Shown here: in pieces, positions 57,199 through 64,000 of the stretch
Layout of the letters: each line of letters opens with the position of its first letter
How positions within the stretch are numbered: the stretch's first letter is position 1
From: Bigelowiella natans CCMP2755
Lineage: Eukaryota > Cercozoa > Chlorarachniophyceae
NCBI GenBank assembly: GCA_000320545.1
Contig: ADNK01001076.1
Span: forward strand, 148,501 to 212,500
Length of the DNA stretch: 64,000 nt
Reading direction: 5' to 3'
Made by a program: the position numbers and the translations under genes
Notes under the pieces: generated by a model
Database searches by the model: none
What the model saw: only the letters and a program-made list of their open reading frames with translations
Told to the model about the DNA's origin: nothing

Positions 57199-60100
57199 GG
57201 TCATTGAGAAGCAATGACACTAGCGGCAAAATTCTGACGGCGCAAGACCTCCACTCTGACGAGCAAGTCCCTGGACAAGCCAAGCAAGTGGGGACCTTGG
57301 TGTGAGGGCACGTCGTCGTGTTGGTTCGTCCTCGACAAACCAGTCGATGGAAAAAAAAAAACCAAAACCTCCAACTGCCGAAGCTTGGGGGAAAATTGAA
57401 GCAGTCAAGCCAACCAGGCCAGCAGTGTTCACCACAGCAGCCAACGTGTCAACTTTCAGTCCTCGTTGAAGTTTCAGCTCGAGGCACTCTGCTGGTCTGC
57501 TGGCACTGCCAGACTGCGCCATCACTGCTTTGCAAGCGTCGTGCAACACTTTGGAAACACGGTCGATCACCAAGTTTCTTTCTTTTTTTTTTCCCACGAT
57601 CCTTTCACAACTCCGTCAAACCCGGTGACGACTGGGGTTTGCACAAACCGTGCTTTGCGCGCACGGCCTGGCGCGCTCAATCGTTGCAATTGGACATTGG
57701 AAGCACACTGGAGCACTGTTTGAAGTTCAAACTTGAACTTTTTTTTCGAACCTCAGCTTCAAAACCTCACTTTTCAACGCCTGCCAGCGGGCGCAAACTG
57801 GCAAATTGCAAAGTGCTTGCCACTTCTGAAACAGCTCTGAAGCTTGTTCAGTTGCACTTGCTGTGCCACAAGTTTTGCAAGCTTGCGAGGGTGTGCGCAA
57901 ACTGGCTTTGCATCACTGTGAACTTTCAGCACACGAACGCACACACCCGCGCGTGTCCACGCGCGGGTGCGTGCTCATTGATGCCGCGCTCACTCTGGAG
58001 TGCACATCGCCCTCGTCAGCGGCGTGTGCCAATGGGGATGTGCCGAGCACGCACTTGCTCTCAGCTGACGAGTTGAGAGACGTGCTGGCGTGGCCCTGCC
58101 GACAGGAGGTTCCCGTGCTTGCTTTGCCTTTGCACCGGGCCTGTCGAGACAGCGATCCACGATTTTGTCGTCCTGCGCTGAATCGGGCATTGGGGTGCAC
58201 GCGTGCATCGCTGCTGCGTCAACAAGAGGCGGTTGAACGTGATTCGTGAAAGTGTTGATGAAACTTGAACTGTTGTTGTGGTGTTTGAGTTGTGTTGTTT
58301 TTTGAGTTGTGTTTGCCTTTTGAGTTGTGTCAGTGTTTGAGTTGTGTTTGCATGCAAGCAGGCTCAAGTTGCGCGTGCGGCTCCGAGAAAGCTTTCACTT
58401 GCAATGCAATCGTGCGTTGGTTTCACTGTGCGTCGTTCCGACGCCTTTGTCGTGCTGCGCGAACGCTGTGACGTGCAGAACGTTCCTGGACTTGTCCGAG
58501 AACGCGGCCAGCCCGAGGAAGAACGAGAGAACTTTCCAATGACACAAGAGCAGCGAGCTGCACGTTCTCAGACCGTTCCGTGCTCCAGCGCTGGCACGTG
58601 CGTCACACGTGCCGCGAGGCGTCCCAGGACGTCGTGTGTCGCGAGTCACGCACACAACGGACGTCGCTCTGCCTGTCCGACCGTGGCGTGCAAACTGAGC
58701 GCCACGTTGAGAGGTCATGCCACTCGTCACAGGTTTGACGGAGTTGTGTTTGCGAGGAGTTCCTGCTTTGCGTTGTGGCTTGTTGAGGGTGTCGAGCTCG
58801 GTGTTCCAGTGTTGATCTCTTTGGCTTCGGGTTCAGATGAGACTTGGTCCCTGGAGTTGCCTGGCTTCGGCGCAGACTTGAGGACTTGTTTGCGAGCAAC
58901 ACACTTGTGCGTTTGCAGGTTGCGAGCTGGTGCGTTGGACGCGACAAGGATGAGACGCCTGGCCGCTTTGAAAACCTCGTGGTCTTCTGGGATGTCTTCT
59001 GCTTCGAGGAGTTGCGTGAGGTGGACATGCACGTCGCAAGCTGCGGCGCAGGTGAGGCAATTGTTTGTCCAGCTGTCCTCGAATGTTTCTTTGACATCTC
59101 TGAGCCTTTCTTTGTCAGGAAACCAAGGGAACCGAGCGTGGGAGGCTTCGGAAGATCCGTGTGGAGCTGGAGTTTTTCACGCACTGCCTTGTGCGTGCTG
59201 GGCTTCAACGGCAAAAAGTCCGTGGCAGAGGCAATGCGAAGTCCTGCAAACTTGTCCAGACCAGCTGTTTCTTCTTGCTCCAAAGTTTCTGTTTGACGTG
59301 GGAGGTCCAAAAGGGAGTTGTTCTTTTCTTCTGCTGCCCCGGCTAGCCGGCTGCTGCATGCTGCCACTGGGCCAGGGAGTCGTTGTCCTGTTGGGACATC
59401 CAGTGATGGCGCCCAGGGCTGAAACGACCGGGGCGTTGGAAATCTGATCGTTTTCAGGCAATTTTGCAATGCCATTAGCGCCAAAACGTGCAATGTCTGG
59501 AAATCGCATCATCATTGTGAGCTGGGATGGCACAGCAACAACAGCGATGGAGCCGAAGATTTGCCGAGTGAGCAGCGGGCGCAGCGAGCTGCGAGCGCAA
59601 GGCAAATGGAGAGGTGTGAGGTGCAGGTGCACGCGTTGTGTGCAGACGCTGTCCAGCTAGGTGTGCACTGTCACACGATGCACACATGCACATCGTGTGT
59701 GTGCACGTTTTTGTTGTCCGCCACACCTGGACATGCCACGCTAGCACACGCGTGCTGTCGCTGTCTAGCTGTGTGTTGTGTCTGTGTGTGCATGGCGTCG
59801 ATCTGACATGCCTGCGCACGTCTAGCTGTGCTGCGCTGAGCACGATGAGATCATTGTGTTTGTTTGTTTCGGCGATCATGTGCTTCATGTTGGCAAATTT
59901 GGCATTGTTGTGGCGGCCATGGCACGTCACACCACATGCATTCATTGTGATGAGCACATCTAGACATGAACGTGACCGAATGCACATGTTCTGTTCATGC
60001 AACTTGCTTGGTCACATGTGTTGGGCGCAACCAAGCCTAACTCTAGGCTCGCTGTGGCTTCATTCGCAATTGCCTTTGCACGCAACAACGAAGTGCTCCT

Positions 60101-60501
60101 CTGGAATGAGAGCACAGAAATTGGCGATTGTTTGCTTTGCACAACGAAAAAGATGACTAATTACTTGTAAGGTTTTGGAACTTATCAAATTGAATAACTT
60201 TTACCAAAAACACCTTTTTGTTCTCATCACAAATATGCCATACGTTCATGATCACTTGCCTGATCATAACGGTGCATCTCCACATTGTGTTGTGTGCTAC
60301 TAAGCTACATCGTTGCTATGCCGATCAATTAGGACATCTTGTAGGTAGTCGTTTCAAAAAATATTTGCTTCACGCAAAACCGCATGCATAGGGAATGTGT
60401 GCTAGTTTTGTGGGTTGTGTGAAAGTCATTATATGATATATAGAAGACGTAATTCCAGATAACCATTGCCGCCTTGGAGTGTAATGATCGTTTGGCTTTC
60501 T
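57199..60501. other. Gene-poor G+C-rich island with opposing long frames
   Basis: The longest frames are 58344-59447 (plus, 367 codons) and 58603-59493 (minus, 296 codons), which overlap almost entirely. Neither contains a motif I recognise, both are Arg/Ser/Thr/Gln-rich, and both follow from scarce AT-rich stops. A TTGAGTTGTGTT motif recurs about four times at 58273-58350. From 59640 to 60000 the sequence is dense in TGTGCA, CATGCA and CTAG words. After 60160 it becomes AT-rich. Confidence 0.5.
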
Positions 60502-61908
60502 TTAATAATCGTCCTGGTCGGATTCCTCCTCTTCGTCTTCATCGCCATCATCATCATCATCTTCAGCCTTTTTCGATTTTAATAGAGCCAAAAACAGCAG
60601 CAGCGTTGAGGAAAAATTAACATTTTCTTCTCTTCGTAGTACAGTCATCCCCGTTATACACTATCAGTGCACCACCTCTCGAATGTGCACGACACACACA
60701 CACACACACACACATACACACTCACGTAGTATATATGTACGCAGTAGCCCCTAATGCAGCACAGTGATAACTGTGATATTATCATTATTATGCATTCACT
60801 TCAACATGTCATATTACTTCCCAGTCATCGTCCAACAACCAACAATTATTACCTCAATTTCTGGTTCTTCAAGAGCAGTTAACAATTTCTTTAGTTTGGC
60901 AAATTCCTGATTGATGAATATAGAAATGTATTATGAATGCAACCGAGAGCAGACGATGATGTGGTAGTGTTGTGCTAGTAGGTAGCAGTATTTATAGTAG
61001 TAGTAGTAGTAGTAGTAGTAATAAGTAGTAGTAGTGACCTCTTTCCACTTGAGATTCCTAACACCCGACCCTAGCCACAAACAAGAGAAAGTATACCAAC
61101 AGAAGAAGAAGAAGAAGAGGAAGAAACAACAGAAGATGACGATGAAAATATATCATTCAAAAAGAGGGAAAATAATGTATCATCCTGGTACTGCAACGTA
61201 CTGCTTGATTGATTGATTGCGACAAGCAGCAGCTACAGCATATATTTACCCCCTGCTACTACTACTATCATTATTTTTATTAAATGTTATTAAATTATAT
61301 ATTAAGATGATAATTTATTATCAATACGACTAGGAAAGAAAGGAGACCATTTAGTCGTCATCGTCGTTCGTACAACCAAAAATAAAGTTGCTTCAATACG
61401 GCGGTCAACGACGATATCAGTCGGAGAATACAATCCAAAAATGAGGGAGGGAGGGAGGGAAGGAGCAACTTCCATTTCTTTCCTCATCCTTTTCTCCTTG
61501 TTCTTATTCTTCTTCTTTGTTCTATTTATTATACTCCCCCTCCCCCTATTCTTCCTCTTCTTCTTCTTCTTCTTCTTCTTCTTTCTTTTACGACCTCCAT
61601 AGGGATCCGTGGGAACTGTCGTTGTCAAATGTGACTCCCAGAAAGGTAGCTACATACATACATACATACATACATACAACAAATCATTGGTTGATTTATT
61701 TTTTGGTGTGTGTGTGTGTGTGTGTTGATTCAATCCTTCGATCGATAACACCCAGTAGTACTGATCACATTACAACGCACTTTCCACCACACATACATAC
61801 CACTGCCACTGCTTACACTACTCAACCAAGAAAGAAGAAGAAGAGGAAGAAACATCAAGGGGGGGTAGGGGGGGGGACTTGGGAAATCTTATGCTATTGT
61901 AGAGTACA

Positions 61909-61939
<31 letters not shown>

Positions 61940-62184
61940 CTCTCTTGTGTGTGGGGGGGACACCTGCGTCTCGAGGATGTGGCGCTTCTTTAGCCAAAAA
62001 TGCGTGCTTAGAACTTCTGTGAATCCCTCCAATGGACTGCGGGTTACTCCCTAAGATGGGTGAAAGAAAGAAAGAAAGAAAACGGATGATGATGATTATA
62101 TAATACATACAAATCATGATCGTACATGTGTACTCAATGAGAAATAGCAATACGGCCCCGCAACCATCAGTCACTTACTTTCTT

Positions 62185-62240
<56 letters not shown>

Positions 62241-62656
62241 AACATGGTACTACTACTACAACAACAACAACAACTACTACTACTACTACTGTAACTCAAA
62301 CAATTTAGGTTATTTTAATAAATGAGAGGATAAATGATTAATTGATCGAATGATTCTGTGATCGGTCACATAACAACACATACAGACTTCCATACATTGA
62401 GTTTTAGATTGCCACTGGAATACGGCCTATGCCACTGCGATTGTCCTAAATAACACAGAACAACTTAGTAATAATATATGATGATGTTGGTGATGATGAT
62501 GATCATCTTCATCACATGCGTGGTAATGTTGAACAATCTTTAACCTAGACGCAGTAGTAATAGTAATAGTAGTAGTAGCAGCAGTAGAAGAATAAGAAAT
62601 AATAGCAGTTTGACGTTGTGGTAATAATGAGGCTGATGACGACGATGACATAAAAA

Positions 62657-62688
<32 letters not shown>

Positions 62689-63348
62689 ATATTAAAAGCA
62701 ACAGTATTCCTCCTCCTCCTCCTCCTCACCCCCCTTCCTTAGTCTAATGCTGTTTGCTTACTACTACAATACTACTGCTTCTCCTACCTGTTACGGGATT
62801 CCAAAAGTACCATTTACCAGACTGATTGAAAAGATGAAATATTATATTAAGCATTTTTAATGATGATGATGATCTTGAGTTACTGGATTGAATGAGGGAA
62901 CAAGTGATAATAACCTTATCGTCCTTTGACATTTTCCAAGGAGTTGTGACGCTTGTTTGCTTACGATTGTTGATATATGTTGGTTTCCCAAATTTGGGTG
63001 CTCCGGGGTCTTGCTTCTGTATAATGATGATGATGATGATGATGATGATGTTGTTAATGCTGATAATAATTACCATATCCTTAAGCCTTTTCTTCTCCTC
63101 CTCTTCTAGTTCCTATGGGAGTGTGTAGAGGAAGAGGTAGAGAACAAGAGGTAGAGGAAGGTGTGGGAGGGGGTAGGTAGTGTGGTTGATATGATATGAT
63201 ATGATATGATATATATAATAAGCAGCTAATTATTTGACGAGAAGGAGCACCTACCTTAGGATTTTTGATCATTCTTAGCCAGTAGAGGTGATCATGCATT
63301 GCATGCATCACTGTACGGCACATCAGATACGAATTGTATCCTCGAGAT
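60502..63348 (-). CDS. WW-domain protein with acidic C-terminus (5' end missing)
   Basis: Minus-strand exons: 63348-63255, 63112-63074, 63016-62915, 62821-62788, 62445-62396, 62050-61964, 61649-61595, 61070-61039, 60906-60853, 60567-60502. All phases agree, giving 203 residues plus a stop; upstream exons lie beyond 63348. A WW domain, which binds proline-rich ligands, is assembled across one intron: SGKWYFWNPVTG joined to QSQWHRPYS. It has both Trp and the closing Pro. Before it are DHLYWLRMIKNPKELEEEEK and GAPKFGKPTYINNRKQTS. After it come GVTRSPLEGFTEVLSTHFWL, SHLTTTVPTDPYGG and a coiled segment EFAKLKKLLTALEEPEIE. The tail is almost all Asp/Glu. I do not recognise the whole protein. Confidence 0.78.
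61910..61937. repeat. CA microsatellite
   Basis: CA run then CT in the intron after the exon ending 61964. A second CA run is at 62187-62221, followed by CAG and CTA triplets. Confidence 0.9.
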
Positions 63349-64000
63349 CTATTAACAATTGATTATTGTTTGCAGATAATAACAGTAGTAGTAGTAGTAG
63401 TAGTAGCAGTAGCAGTCAAAGGAGAAAAGTCAGAGAGGGGTAATGAAGAATTATCAAATTGTGTTTTATTGATAAAATAGTTGAAGAATACTGATGATGC
63501 AGGTCCTACTGACCCTCCTCCTCCTCCTCCTCCTCCTCCTCCTCTCCTTTCTCTTTATCATCATCATCATTATCTCCATAATATACTCGTTCTTAGTTAT
63601 TACCTTGCAGTCCCTAGATCACGAACCCACCCAGGCTCATTCACCTGATAATATGATGATGATGATGATGATGACGATGATGACGATGCGTGTGAGCTCA
63701 GGCGTCTTATCGTTATTATTCAATAGTGTGTTGTTTGTTTATGGTAGTGGTGTATTAGTGGAACTAGTAGTAGTAGTAGTAGTAGTAGTAGTACAATTGG
63801 CTCTGGTGCTCCAAGAATCATACTTTGAATCGATAGTAACACCTAGTAGTAGTATACGATGATGATGATGATGATGATTATGATGATGATGACAACAACC
63901 ACAACCACCAACAACGCGCATATAATATTACATATAATATACAACCATCATATCATCAGAGCTGATAACAAACAAGATGTCCACACACACACACTCTTTC
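63349..64000. other. Microsatellite-rich flank
   Basis: GTA, CTC, ATG and CAT triplet runs dominate. The missing 5' exons of the WW-domain gene may begin here, but I could not identify one. Confidence 0.4.

Noticed and set aside
58344-59493. Opposing 367- and 296-codon frames
   Set aside because: They overlap on both strands, contain no recognised motif, and their composition follows the local G+C-rich sequence. Transcript data would be needed to revive either.

Overview
This window is nuclear DNA from a eukaryote. Its genes are split by GT-AG introns. Reading frames join across short exons, often 40-100 bp, with phase-consistent boundaries at almost every junction I checked. Introns and spacers are saturated with di- and trinucleotide microsatellites: AT, CA/GT, GA/CT, CTA, CAT and CAA. 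Gene content points to a flagellated protist, possibly an alga. It includes a TTLL1-type tubulin polyglutamylase (axonemes), a REJ/GPS receptor of the polycystin-1 kind, a very large PPR protein and several proteins with N-terminal targeting sequences. I cannot name the species.

Layout. 1.3-5.1 kb: an unrecognised 180-aa gene (-), a PHO80-like cyclin (+) and a small probable mitochondrial protein (-). 5.8-9.1 kb: a ten-exon chromodomain/PHD/C2H2 chromatin protein (+). 10.7-16.3 kb: TTLL1 (-), 19 exons rebuilt by homology and phase. 18.5-25.1 kb: a 1595-aa PPR protein (-), head-to-head with a 252-aa secretory-type protein (25.6-26.6 kb, +). 28.7-30.6 kb: a glutaredoxin-fold protein lacking both active-site cysteines (-). 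31.8-37.7 kb: a membrane-anchored rhodanese/SAM-methyltransferase fusion (+). 39.0-47.2 kb: a receptor with S/P/T/C-rich repeats, REJ, GAIN/GPS, transmembrane segments and a PDZ domain (-). It is probably preceded in the same gene by NHL beta-propeller exons out to about 51.9 kb. 53.2-55.25 kb: a two-exon pogo/Tigger-type DDE transposase (-). 60.5-63.35 kb: a WW-domain protein with an acidic tail (-), open at its 5' end.

Between these lie gene-poor islands (about 9.2-10.4, 17.0-18.3, 26.6-28.4, 37.8-38.6 and 55.3-60.2 kb). They are richer in G+C and in TGCA, CATG and CTAG words. They carry long overlapping open frames on both strands that I do not regard as genes, and they share dispersed repeats.

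The most unusual signal surrounds the transposase. Two 45-46 nt tRNA-like modules lie in inverted orientation outside its coding region. Each has a closing stem, one hairpin and a T-arm with a Pol III B-box, and neither has an anticodon arm. A perfect 59-nt palindrome lies just upstream of the transposase start.
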